Assembly (NCBI GenBank): GCA_022841795.1
Contig: JALHQU010000042.1
Location: forward strand, 1-36,454
Length of the DNA stretch: 36,454 bases
Reading direction: 5' to 3'
DNA from: Fimbriiglobus sp.
GTDB lineage: Bacteria > Planctomycetota > Planctomycetia > Gemmatales > Gemmataceae
A program made the position numbers and the translations under genes. Under the pieces are notes generated by a model that did no database searches, was not told the origin of the DNA, and saw only the letters and a list, made by a program, of their open reading frames with translations. Shown here one piece after another: positions 14,237 to 22,647 of this stretch. Position 1 is the first letter of the stretch; each line of letters opens with the position of its first letter.

Positions 14237-16900
14237 TCACTCCACCAGCACGAACTCGGTGCTGTTGAACAGGACGCGGGCGAGGGCCGGCAGGCCGTGC
14301 TTCTCGGCCAGTGCTTCGGACGGCTTCCGCTCGTCGGCGTGCGGGTCGCGGCCGAGGGTGAGGCGGTACGTTCGGCCGACCAGCGCGGCGGTGTCGGTCG
14401 AACCGGCTTTGCGACAGTCGGCTGTCACCCGCTCGGCGAGCCGGTCGGCCGAATCGAGGACGAACTTGTCGTTCCACAGGGCGAGCGCCTGGAGCGGGGT
14501 GGTCGTTACTTGTCGCCGCGGGGTCTGGGCGGACGGGTCCGGGCAGTCGAACGTTTCGAGGACGGCGCTGCGTTCGCCGCGGGGGGAGAAGCGGTACAGG
14601 GTCCGCCGCAGGGTGCCGGTCTTCGGCTCGTCGATCGGCTGGTAGAAGGTGGTGCCGCTGTCGCCGTAGGTTTTCACGTCGTGGAACGGCGGGCCGCCGA
14701 CGGTGCGGTCCATCCGCCCGGACACGTCCAGGATGGCGTCCCGCACCGCCTCCGCGTCGAGCCGCGTCGGGGTCTTCCGCCACAGCAGCCGGTTGTCGGC
14801 GTCGATCTTGGCCGCGGTCGAGTCGCGGCGGGAACCCTGGCGGTACGTCGCCGACAGCACGATCTGGCGGTGGATTGCTTTCAGCCGGAACTTCTGCTCG
14901 ATCAGTTCGGCCGCCAGCCAGTCGAACAGTTCGGGGTGCGACGGCTTGCCGCCGTTCGCCCCGAAGTCGCTCGGCGTGTCCACCAGCCCGACGCCGAAGT
15001 GCTGCTGCCACAGCCGGTTGACGATCACGCGGGCGAACAGCGGGTTGTCCGGCCGGGCGATCCACTCGGCCAGCTTCACCCGCCGGTCGGCGTCGGGGGC
15101 TTCCGCTTTCAGCCCGAACTTCGGATCACCGGGCACGCACTCCACCCCGCCGGCGATCACAACCTGCCGCTTCTTCTCGATGTTGCCGCGAGCCAAGATG
15201 TGGGTCGGCGGCGGGGTTTTGGAGACGGTGGCGAACACCTGCTCCGGGCCGGGCACCGCCGCGAGCTTGGCCGCCAGGTCCTTCTTCCGCACTAGCAGCC
15301 CGTCGCGTTCGGTCTTCTCGGTCGGCGTCAGTTCCGCGATCACCGCCGCGTCGGACACGCCGGTGGCGTCCGGCCCGGCCGCGGCGGATGCGGCCATTTC
15401 GGTGGCTGACAACGCCCTGTCGTACAGTCGGGCTTCCTCGATCTCGCCGCGGAAGTGGGCGTTGCCCCCGCCGGTGTGCCGCAGCCCGAATAGCACGCGG
15501 GCGTCGCCGGCCTTGTACGTCCGCAGGCCGGAATCCTTCGGCGTGTGCCGTTCGCCGTAGGGCTGGCCGTCGCGGTACACGGCGATCGACCCGTCGGCGG
15601 CGTACACGATCGCCAGGTGGATCAGCTTGTCGGAGACGGTCTCGGCCGTGGCCTTCAAGTCGAGTGTGCGGCGGTAGAACTCGCTCCCGGCCATCCACTT
15701 GCCCGGCTGCCGCTCCCCGAACACGACCGAATCGAACTCCGTGCCGGTGCCCGTCTCCACCGTCATCAGCCCGCCGCCGCGGTGGGTCAGGTCCGGCACG
15801 ACCGCCCACACTTCGAGCGTCTTGGCGGTCAGGTCGGCGGCGAGCGGGGCGGTGCGCACGTGCCCCTTGCCGTCCAGGATGAGCCGGCCGCGCTCGACCT
15901 TCGCCCCGCCGACCAGTTCGCCGGTCAGCTTGCCGTTCTCGTCGGCGGCGTCGCGGGTGAACGCCCAGCGGGCGATGGGGCTGTTCGCCATCGCGGGCCG
16001 CTTCTCGCCGGCCGTCTTCGCCCGCACCCGATCCCGTGCGGCGGCTTCGATCGCCGCGATCCGGCCGGCCACCTCCGCCGACTCGGCTGTGAGCTTCTTC
16101 CGGGTTGCCTCGGCCGCTGGCGAAGTCACAGCCCGGTCGCCGTGGTTCACCCCGCCCAGTGCCGCCGCCAGCCGGTAGTAGTCGGCCTGCGACACCGGGT
16201 CGAACTTGTGGTCGTGGCAGCGGGCGCACTGCACCGTCAGCCCGAGGAACGTCTGCCCGATGGTGGCGATCACGTCCTCCAACTCGTCCTGCCGGGCGGT
16301 CTCGTTGGCGATCTTGTTCGCCCCCAGCACGGTGTTGTGAATACCGGCGACCAGGAAGCCGGTGGCCTTCACCCCGTCCGGGTCGTTCGGGTGCAGCACA
16401 TCGCCGGCGATCTGCATCTTGGCGAAGCGGTCGTAGGGCATGTCGGCGTTCAGCGCCCGGACCACCCAGTCGCGATAGTGCCAGGCGTGCGGCCGTGGGG
16501 CGTTCCGCTCGAACCCGTCGCTCTCCCCGTACCGGGCCACATCCAGCCAGTGCCGCGCCCACCGCTCGCCGTACTGCGGCGATGCCAGCAGGTCGTCCAC
16601 GATCCTGGCGTAGGCGGCGTCGGTCGGGTTTTTGGCGAAGGCGTCGATCGCTTCGGGGGAGGGAGGCAGGCCGGTCAGGTCGAAGGACACGCGGCGGAGG
16701 AGGGTACGCGGGTCGGCCGGCGGTGCGGGCTTCAACCCCTCCTTCTCCAACCGGGCGAGGACGAACGCATCCACCGGGTTGGCGGTCCCTTTCGGTACTT
16801 CCGGCCGCTTCACCGGCCGCAGCGCCCAGCCCTCGGCCGGCTCCGCGGCCGTGCAGGTTCCGAACGTGAGCAGGGCAACCAGCAGGGCGTCGCGTCGCAT
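14237..16900 (-). CDS. DUF1549-LamG-DUF1553 exported cytochrome-like protein (locus A)
   Basis: An 887-residue exported protein of the planctomycete PSCyt2/PSD1 type. After a Sec signal (MRRDALLVALLTFGTCTAAEP) it enters DUF1549 directly: LLRRVSFDLTGLPPSPEAID, then SPQYGERWARHWLDVARYGESDG. The haem-type motif is CARCHDHKFDP (about 225). A LamG/concanavalin-like domain occupies about 305-500 and ends in EEARLYDRALSATEM, suggesting carbohydrate binding. DUF1553 follows (NPLFARVIVNRLWQQHFGVGLV, HPELFDWLAAELI, LSATYRQGS). The usual N-terminal PSCyt1 domain is missing. The start at 16900 has no good ribosome-binding site; an upstream ATG at 16972 seems less likely. Redox partner and substrate are unknown. 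Confidence 0.92.
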   Translation of the reverse strand: MRRDALLVALLTFGTCTAAEPAEGWALRPVKRPEVPKGTANPVDAFVLARLEKEGLKPAPPADPRTLLRRVSFDLTGLPPSPEAIDAFAKNPTDAAYARIVDDLLASPQYGERWARHWLDVARYGESDGFERNAPRPHAWHYRDWVVRALNADMPYDRFAKMQIAGDVLHPNDPDGVKATGFLVAGIHNTVLGANKIANETARQDELEDVIATIGQTFLGLTVQCARCHDHKFDPVSQADYYRLAAALGGVNHGDRAVTSPAAEATRKKLTAESAEVAGRIAAIEAAARDRVRAKTAGEKRPAMANSPIARWAFTRDAADENGKLTGELVGGAKVERGRLILDGKGHVRTAPLAADLTAKTLEVWAVVPDLTHRGGGLMTVETGTGTEFDSVVFGERQPGKWMAGSEFYRRTLDLKATAETVSDKLIHLAIVYAADGSIAVYRDGQPYGERHTPKDSGLRTYKAGDARVLFGLRHTGGGNAHFRGEIEEARLYDRALSATEMAASAAAGPDATGVSDAAVIAELTPTEKTERDGLLVRKKDLAAKLAAVPGPEQVFATVSKTPPPTHILARGNIEKKRQVVIAGGVECVPGDPKFGLKAEAPDADRRVKLAEWIARPDNPLFARVIVNRLWQQHFGVGLVDTPSDFGANGGKPSHPELFDWLAAELIEQKFRLKAIHRQIVLSATYRQGSRRDSTAAKIDADNRLLWRKTPTRLDAEAVRDAILDVSGRMDRTVGGPPFHDVKTYGDSGTTFYQPIDEPKTGTLRRTLYRFSPRGERSAVLETFDCPDPSAQTPRRQVTTTPLQALALWNDKFVLDSADRLAERVTADCRKAGSTDTAALVGRTYRLTLGRDPHADERKPSEALAEKHGLPALARVLFNSTEFVLVE

Positions 16901-16980
16901 GACGGAGGTTCGATGGGAGGCCGGCGGCGGGATGGAAAGATTGTTCCCGCCGATGGTCGGCGACGCAAGCACGAAACGCG

Positions 16981-17005
16981 AGCGGCCGGATTCACCCCGG
17001 CCGCT
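16981..17005 (-). terminator. Hairpin after the intradiol dioxygenase gene
   Basis: AGCGGCCGG (16981-16989) and CCGGCCGCT (16997-17005) form a 9-bp stem with a 7-base loop, 12 bases past the dioxygenase stop. On the minus strand it is followed by CGCGTTTCG, a weak T run, so termination may be partial and the DUF1549 gene could still be read from upstream. Confidence 0.5.
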
Positions 17006-17017
17006 CTCCTGAAAGTG

Positions 17018-17695
17018 TCAATCCACTTCCGGCGTCACCCCCAGCACGATGTCGAAACTGGCCGTCAACTCGCCGATCTTCGACCCCTTCATCTTGGCGA
17101 ACTCGGCGGTGATGGCCGCCCGCTGCTTCTCGTCCTTCAGCCCCATGTACGGGCCGTCCTTCGCGTTCCGCTCCTTCTCGGCCGCGTTGTACAGCTGCGT
17201 CACCAGCAGTTCCTTGCCGCCCTTCTTCACCTTGTAGTGGATGTGCGGGGTGCGACCGGGGTACGGCACCGGCTTGATGGTGCGGAAGTAGTACGCCCCC
17301 GTCTTGTCCGTGGTGAACCGCCCGAACCCCTGGAAGTGCTTGTCCTGCTTGTCCTGCTTCCCCTTGCTGTCGGCGGAGTGCAGGTACACCCCGTTCCCGT
17401 CGCACTGCCAGATCTCCACCACCGCCCCCCGCACCGGGTTGCCCTTGCTGTCCAGGATGCGGCCGGTCAGGTGGGTGATGTCGCCCACCGCCGGGGTGAT
17501 GGTGTCGTTCAGGACGAGCAGGTCGTTGTCCGTGTCGAGCGGCAGCTTGTCCGGGTAGAACGGGCCTTCCGTCTGCTTGGGCGTCTTCACCAGCTCGTCG
17601 GCGAACGCCCCGGGTACGGTCCACCAGGAGGCGAGACCGGCGGCGGCGGTGCCGAGGAACAGGCGGCGGTTGGGGATGATGAGAGGAGAGGACAT
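17018..17695 (-). CDS. Tat-exported intradiol ring-cleavage dioxygenase-like protein
   Basis: A 225-residue relative of protocatechuate 3,4-dioxygenase and catechol 1,2-dioxygenase, non-haem Fe(III) enzymes that open catechol rings between the hydroxyls. Landmarks are TEGPFYP (about 42-48), the beta-sandwich segment GAVVEIWQCDGNGVYLH with a candidate ligand tyrosine, and FGRFTTDKTGAYYFRTIKP followed by PGRTPHIHYKV, which supply the second tyrosine and both histidine ligands. The N-terminus, NRRLFLGTAAAGLASWW, is a Tat signal, so it acts outside the cytoplasm, as in the exported group of this family. The ATG at 17695 follows GGAG. It lies upstream of the locus A DUF1549 gene, separated by a hairpin. 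The actual substrate is unknown. Confidence 0.88.
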   Translation of the reverse strand: MSSPLIIPNRRLFLGTAAAGLASWWTVPGAFADELVKTPKQTEGPFYPDKLPLDTDNDLLVLNDTITPAVGDITHLTGRILDSKGNPVRGAVVEIWQCDGNGVYLHSADSKGKQDKQDKHFQGFGRFTTDKTGAYYFRTIKPVPYPGRTPHIHYKVKKGGKELLVTQLYNAAEKERNAKDGPYMGLKDEKQRAAITAEFAKMKGSKIGELTASFDIVLGVTPEVD

Positions 17696-17829
17696 GACGA
17701 CACTCCGGGGGTGACGGGGACAGCGACATCATAGCCGAACGGCGGGCGGCGGGGGCGGGTGGTGACGGGTGGGTGACATTTCCCCCTACGACACGCATCG
17801 CGGCCAAGAACTGCGGCTGGCCTCTCATT

Positions 17830-17865
17830 GGTTCCGGCCGGGTGGGGGGACCCCTCGCCGGAACC
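17830..17865. repeat. Hairpin in the gap downstream of the 1334-residue gene
   Basis: GGTTCCGGC (17830-17838) pairs with GCCGGAACC (17857-17865), with a short GGGT/ACCC pairing inside. It lies about 56 bases past the stop of the large gene and could end its transcript. The rest of the 17696-17920 gap shows nothing else I can support; TATGAT near the dioxygenase start might be a -10 element but lacks a matching -35. Confidence 0.5.
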
Positions 17866-17920
17866 ATCCCCATTCGGCCGGAAGAATCTCCGTCAGAGCG
17901 ACATGCTGGTGACGCTTCAG

Positions 17921-20900
17921 CTACGACGGGTCGCCGAGCGGCGTATCCCAGTCGGTGATCTGCCGGCGGAACTCGTCCAGGCCCAACACGGTGGGCGGGG
18001 GTAGGGGGAAGTCGTCGGGCACGGCGTCCTCCACCGCCTCGCTGTCCTCGTCCGGGTCCATCAACTTCACGTTCCGCAGCTCGTCCTCCAGCCGCCGCAC
18101 CCACGCCGGGATGTCCAGCCCGACGCCGACCGGTTGGTCGGCGAGCGGGGCGACGGCCGCCAGCAGCCCGCGGAACGCCGGGTTGTCCTCCGGCTGGCCG
18201 TCCCGCCGGGCGGCGGCCGCCCGCTGTACCCGCGCCCCGGCCTGATCCACCTGCAACGGCTGGACGAACCGCTCCTCCAGCCGGTCCCGCACCGTCCGTA
18301 GCTTCACCCCGTGTTCGGCCTCGCGGTTAGTCAGGTCGGTCAGCAGTTCCTCGGCCAGCCGCCCGGTCCGCTCGGTGACGAACTCCCGCCACTTGGTCGC
18401 CAGCCGGTCGTACCCCTTCTTGCACAGCACCTCGTGGGCGAGCACCAGCGGGCGGAGCCGCCAGGCGTAGCGGTCGTAGGCCGCCTTCAGCCGCAGCAGG
18501 TCGAGCAGGACGTACAGGTTCTCGCCGTAGTCGGATTGCGTGGTGGTGGTGTTGTAGTCCCGGTACTCGTCGTAGTGCTCGATGAGTGCGGACAGCACCG
18601 TCTCGAACTGCCGCGACGCCTGGTGCTTGTTCAGCGTGCCCGCCTCCCACGCCTCGATCAGCTTCGGCCGCGGGTCCAGGTCGCCGTCCGACACCTCCCG
18701 GTCGAGCCAGTCGGCCGTACCCTGCCCGAGGATGCCGCGGATGTTCGACATGGTGAGGAACCGCACGGTGAACAGGTCGCCGCCGTAGGCGCGGACGAAC
18801 TGCTTCAGGTCGTTCCACTCGCTCTGGTCGAGCACGCCTTCCAGCGACGACAGCCGCAGCGACTGGCTGTGCTCCAGCCACAGCTTCTGGTAGCTCTCGC
18901 TGATCTGCTTGAGGGCGGCGGCCATCGGCCCGTCCTCGCTCGCCCCGTCGGCCCAGTCGCGGGCGGCGGTCAGGATGGCCCCGACGGTGCCGGTGACGGC
19001 GGTGCGGAACAGCACGTCGAACGAGCTGACGCGGCGGCCGGCGGGCACGTCGTTCCGCTCCATCTGACGGGCCAGCCGGGTGAGGTGGTACGTCTCGCGG
19101 AGCAGGCCGAGGCGGGGCAGGCGGGCGAGCAGCGACTCCATCACCTGCTGGGCGATCTGCGCGCGGACGGCCGGGGCGGGGGCCCCGCCGTCGATCGGCG
19201 GGCACACCAGCAGCGGCTCGTGCTTGAACAGGGCGAGGAAGGTGGGCAGTTGCCGCCGCACCGCCGCCGGGTCGCCGTGCGCCAGCGCCCGCTCCAGCCG
19301 GATGGCGGCAGCTTCCCACGCCCGGATGCCGTCGGTCGGGCCGAGCGCCGCCTCCCCGCCGGGCAGTTCGTTCGACCGCGGCAGCACCGCGGCCAGCACC
19401 CGCGCCGCCGCCGCCGTCTCCACCGCCGTCTGCACCACCGTGTCCAGCAACTGGTACTTCACCCCCCGCTGGCGGTCGTACTCGGTGACGTGTTCCACCC
19501 CGCCGATCGGCTCCGGGATGGGCACCGCCTGCACCCGCTCGGCCAGCCGCCGCAGGTCGGCGTAGTTCTGGCGGGCGTTCCGCACCCACCCGGCCACCAC
19601 CTGCGCGGCGTCCGGGTTGGCCGGCGGGAACAGCTCCGGGCGGGCGGCCAGCCGCCACAGCCGGGCGACGGTGGCCAGGAACCGCAGGCGGGCGATCGCC
19701 GGCTCGGCCACCCCGTCGAGCGGGAACGTGCGGCCGGCGGCCGGGGCGGGGTCGTCGGCCAGGGAGCCGTCCACCCCGTCGTCGGTCGAGTCCTTGTACG
19801 TCATCCCCTCGTAGGCCGAGGCGTACTCGTCGCCGTAGTCCTCGTCGTCATCATCCCCGGCTTCCCGCTTCGGGGCGGCCGGCCGGTCCAGCACCTCCGG
19901 CACCGCCCAGCGGTCGTCGGCGTTCGCTTCGAGCAGTTCGAAAAACCGACGGAGCAGGTTGGAGCGTTCGGCGGCGGGCGGGTCGGCGGCGGTGGTGAGC
20001 GTCCGCACCCAACGGAAGGCGAGGCGGAAGAACGACGCCGACGGGTCTTGCAGTTGGACGGAATCGCCCTCGCTCAGCCACGTCACCAGCAGGGCCATGG
20101 ACGCCCGCAGGTCGCCCTGGTCGAGCAGCGCCTCCACCACCTGGGCGAACGCCGCCGGGGTGCGGAACCCGTCGCGGTGCTTCCGCCAGAACGCCGGGTC
20201 GCTGGCCCCGCCGGACTTCCACAGGGCGAGCGCGCGGGCGACGTGGTCGGCGGCCTCGGCCCGCTCCCCGCCGAGCACCTTCGGCAGGTCGGACACGGTG
20301 GCGGTGGCGAACTTGTCCCACCACTCGGCGAGCCGGTCCATGCCGTCGCGGAGGGTGCCGGCCAGGTCGTCCCGCCCGTCGGCCGCGCTCGCCGCCAGCG
20401 CCAGCGCGTACACCTCCAGTTGCCGGCCGATGGTGAGGGTGAGTTCCTCGGCCCGCGGGTCGCGGACGGTGTCCCCGCGGTCGGCGAACGTCGGGAACAG
20501 CCCCTGGAAGCCGAGGATGTTCCACGGGTCGATGAGCGCCCCGCAGTCGATGCCGCGGCGGAGCAGGCCTTCGGTTTCGGACAGCAGGGCGGGGATTTCG
20601 TCCAGCCGGCCGGACCGAGCGGCGTACAGCGCGCCGGTCTGCCGCAGGCGGATTTCGGTGGTGAACCGCGCCGCCGGGGCGGGGATGGCCGCGGCCCGTT
20701 CTCGCGCCGCCTTCGGGTACCCCATCGCGGCGAAGAACACCGCCAGCCGCCGCTCCTGGAGGTGGTACGCCCGCTCGGACGCGATCGCCTGGTTCAGCGC
20801 CTGCCGCACCCCGCCGAACGGCTGCTTCAGCTTCACCGCCTCGGCCCGCAGCCGCTCGCCGTGTTCGCCGGGCAGCTTGTCCAGCAACTGCTGGTAGAAC

Positions 20901-21925
20901 CGATCGCGGAACCGGGCGATCTTCTGCACCAGCTTCGAGAGCGTGACGGTCGAGTCGTAGTGGGTCGGGCCGGTGCCGCTGATGCCCGCCCCCATCAGCA
21001 CCGTGCCGGCCAGCACCGCCGCCGCCTCGAACAGGTGGTTCGGGTTCGGCTCGGCGGCCTTCAGCGGCTTGCCCCGCGGCCCGTCGGCCTGAATCGCCGG
21101 CCCGCGGATCGACCACCGCACCAGCGCGTCCAGGGTGCCCTGGCGGACGACGAACCGCTGGTAGAACCCGCGGCCGTCGATCTTGTGCGGGTCCCACTCG
21201 CCGAACAGCACGTTCGGCCGCTTGTTCATCGGGTGGAAGTGGTCGGTGGCCCGCGGGTCGAACGCCAGCTCGTCCATCCGCTCGGGGTCGAAGCACGCCT
21301 CTTCCAGCAGGTCCGGGCTGGTCTGCGTCAGCAGGTCGATGCCCAGCCGCACCACGTCGGCGTACACCCCGGCGGCCACCCCGGTGCTGCGGAAGTACAG
21401 CGGCACCGCGCTCACCTTCTCGTGCGGGTAGAAGTGGGTCTGCGGGCGGGTTTCGAGGACGGCGATCGGCCGGTAGCCGACGAAGTCGTTCAGGGCGTGG
21501 ACGACGTGCTTGGGGAAGTCCGGGTCGGTGGTCGAATGGGTGCCACGTTCGTGCAGCACGGCCTCGCAGCATTTGGCGACGAAGAAGGCATTGAACAGCG
21601 CGCTGTCCGGCTGGTGGGCGAGCAGGTCGGCGTGGTGCGCCCGGTAGGCGGCGGACACCGGGTCGAGGGCGGCGAGCACCTCGCGGGCCTGGGTCACGTC
21701 CTTGAACGCGGCCGAACCGGACTGGTTCAGGTCGTTGCACGCGGCCGTCAGCCAGCGTTGCACGCTCGCCCACGGGGCCGGGTCGTGGTGGGAATGCAGG
21801 AAGGCGAACGCCTCGCCCACCGCCTTGCGGAACCGCGGGTCCGGCCTGCCGTCCGAGAAGTTCAGGTAGCCGACCAGCTTGGACGGGTCGTGGCGGCGGG
21901 TCAGCTCCGGGAAAGTGGCGTCCAT
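17921..21925 (-). CDS. Very large protein of unknown function (1334 residues)
   Basis: No known domain is recognised. The protein has no signal peptide and no membrane segment, so it is probably cytoplasmic. It is rich in Ala, Leu, Arg, Asp and Glu, with long stretches that look helical throughout, which could be an alpha-solenoid. One low-complexity acidic linker, DDDDEDYGDEYASAYEG, lies near residues 690-710 and seems to divide it into two halves of similar size. Tryptophan and histidine are common (YLNFSDGRPDPRFRKAVGEA near the N-terminus, EWDPHKIDGRGFYQRFVV later). I start it at ATG 21925, which has GGAG 5 bases upstream, rather than at 21964. It is transcribed alone, divergent from purN. 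Confidence 0.85.
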   Translation of the reverse strand: MDATFPELTRRHDPSKLVGYLNFSDGRPDPRFRKAVGEAFAFLHSHHDPAPWASVQRWLTAACNDLNQSGSAAFKDVTQAREVLAALDPVSAAYRAHHADLLAHQPDSALFNAFFVAKCCEAVLHERGTHSTTDPDFPKHVVHALNDFVGYRPIAVLETRPQTHFYPHEKVSAVPLYFRSTGVAAGVYADVVRLGIDLLTQTSPDLLEEACFDPERMDELAFDPRATDHFHPMNKRPNVLFGEWDPHKIDGRGFYQRFVVRQGTLDALVRWSIRGPAIQADGPRGKPLKAAEPNPNHLFEAAAVLAGTVLMGAGISGTGPTHYDSTVTLSKLVQKIARFRDRFYQQLLDKLPGEHGERLRAEAVKLKQPFGGVRQALNQAIASERAYHLQERRLAVFFAAMGYPKAARERAAAIPAPAARFTTEIRLRQTGALYAARSGRLDEIPALLSETEGLLRRGIDCGALIDPWNILGFQGLFPTFADRGDTVRDPRAEELTLTIGRQLEVYALALAASAADGRDDLAGTLRDGMDRLAEWWDKFATATVSDLPKVLGGERAEAADHVARALALWKSGGASDPAFWRKHRDGFRTPAAFAQVVEALLDQGDLRASMALLVTWLSEGDSVQLQDPSASFFRLAFRWVRTLTTAADPPAAERSNLLRRFFELLEANADDRWAVPEVLDRPAAPKREAGDDDDEDYGDEYASAYEGMTYKDSTDDGVDGSLADDPAPAAGRTFPLDGVAEPAIARLRFLATVARLWRLAARPELFPPANPDAAQVVAGWVRNARQNYADLRRLAERVQAVPIPEPIGGVEHVTEYDRQRGVKYQLLDTVVQTAVETAAAARVLAAVLPRSNELPGGEAALGPTDGIRAWEAAAIRLERALAHGDPAAVRRQLPTFLALFKHEPLLVCPPIDGGAPAPAVRAQIAQQVMESLLARLPRLGLLRETYHLTRLARQMERNDVPAGRRVSSFDVLFRTAVTGTVGAILTAARDWADGASEDGPMAAALKQISESYQKLWLEHSQSLRLSSLEGVLDQSEWNDLKQFVRAYGGDLFTVRFLTMSNIRGILGQGTADWLDREVSDGDLDPRPKLIEAWEAGTLNKHQASRQFETVLSALIEHYDEYRDYNTTTTQSDYGENLYVLLDLLRLKAAYDRYAWRLRPLVLAHEVLCKKGYDRLATKWREFVTERTGRLAEELLTDLTNREAEHGVKLRTVRDRLEERFVQPLQVDQAGARVQRAAAARRDGQPEDNPAFRGLLAAVAPLADQPVGVGLDIPAWVRRLEDELRNVKLMDPDEDSEAVEDAVPDDFPLPPPTVLGLDEFRRQITDWDTPLGDPS

Positions 21926-22012
21926 CCGTCTCCATCCGCCCGTGACGACACACGAACCGTACACTCAGGATAAGTCATTCCGCCCGATCGAACCAGTGAA
22001 GGATGCCAACTC

Positions 22013-22624
22013 ATGCCGGGTGCGACGCGGCTGGCGGTGCTACTATCGGGCGGCGGCAGCACGTTGCAGAACCTGATCGACCGCACCGCCGACGGCCGAC
22101 TCCCCGCCACCATAGTAGGAGTGGTGTCCAGCCGGGCGGACGCCTTCGGGGTGGAGCGGGCGAAACGGGCTGGCATTCCGGCCGTGATCGAGCCGCCGAA
22201 ACCGCGGGACACGTTCTCCGACCGGGTGTTCGCCGCGGTGCGGGGGTGGCGGCCGGACCTGGTCGTCCTGGCCGGGTGGATGCACCTGCTGGGCGTGCCG
22301 GCGGACTTCCGCGGGAAGATCCTGAACGTCCACCCGGCGCTGCTGCCGGCGTTCGGCGGCAAGGGGATGTACGGCCGGCATGTGCATGAGGCGGTGCTGG
22401 CCTACGGGGCGAAGGTGAGCGGGTGTACGGTGCATTTCGTGGACGACGTGTACGACAACGGGCCGGTGATTCTGCAAAGCACGGTGCCGGTGCTGGACGC
22501 GGACACGCCGGACACGCTCGCCGAGCGAGTGCAGGCCGCCGAGCGGGAGGCATACCCGGAGGCCATCCGGCTGGTGGCCGAAGGCAAGTGGCGGCTGGAC
22601 GGGAGACGGCTGATCTCGGGTTGA
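22013..22624 (+). CDS. purN: Phosphoribosylglycinamide formyltransferase
   Basis: Third step of de novo purine synthesis: transfers a formyl group from 10-formyl-tetrahydrofolate to GAR. The 203-residue length is typical. LAVLLSGGGSTLQNLID is the phosphate-binding N-terminus. The catalytic Asn and His are in ILNVHPALLPAFGGKGMYG and the catalytic Asp in GCTVHFVDDVYDNGPVI. The ATG follows AAGGA. The gene faces away from the large unknown gene and converges on a patatin-like gene 23 bases downstream. Its stop sits in the string TGAACCGCGG, the same one that starts the repeat at the Nudix stop codon, though no full hairpin follows here. Confidence 0.96.
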   Translation: MPGATRLAVLLSGGGSTLQNLIDRTADGRLPATIVGVVSSRADAFGVERAKRAGIPAVIEPPKPRDTFSDRVFAAVRGWRPDLVVLAGWMHLLGVPADFRGKILNVHPALLPAFGGKGMYGRHVHEAVLAYGAKVSGCTVHFVDDVYDNGPVILQSTVPVLDADTPDTLAERVQAAEREAYPEAIRLVAEGKWRLDGRRLISG

Positions 22625-22647
22625 ACCGCGGCCCCGGCACCGCCACC

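Noticed and set aside
18311-21973. A 1220-codon open frame on the plus strand opposite the large gene
   Set aside because: In high-GC DNA long antisense frames are common. Its composition (runs of Arg, Val, Gly, His, Gln) is typical of a shadow frame, and it has no domain or start signal.
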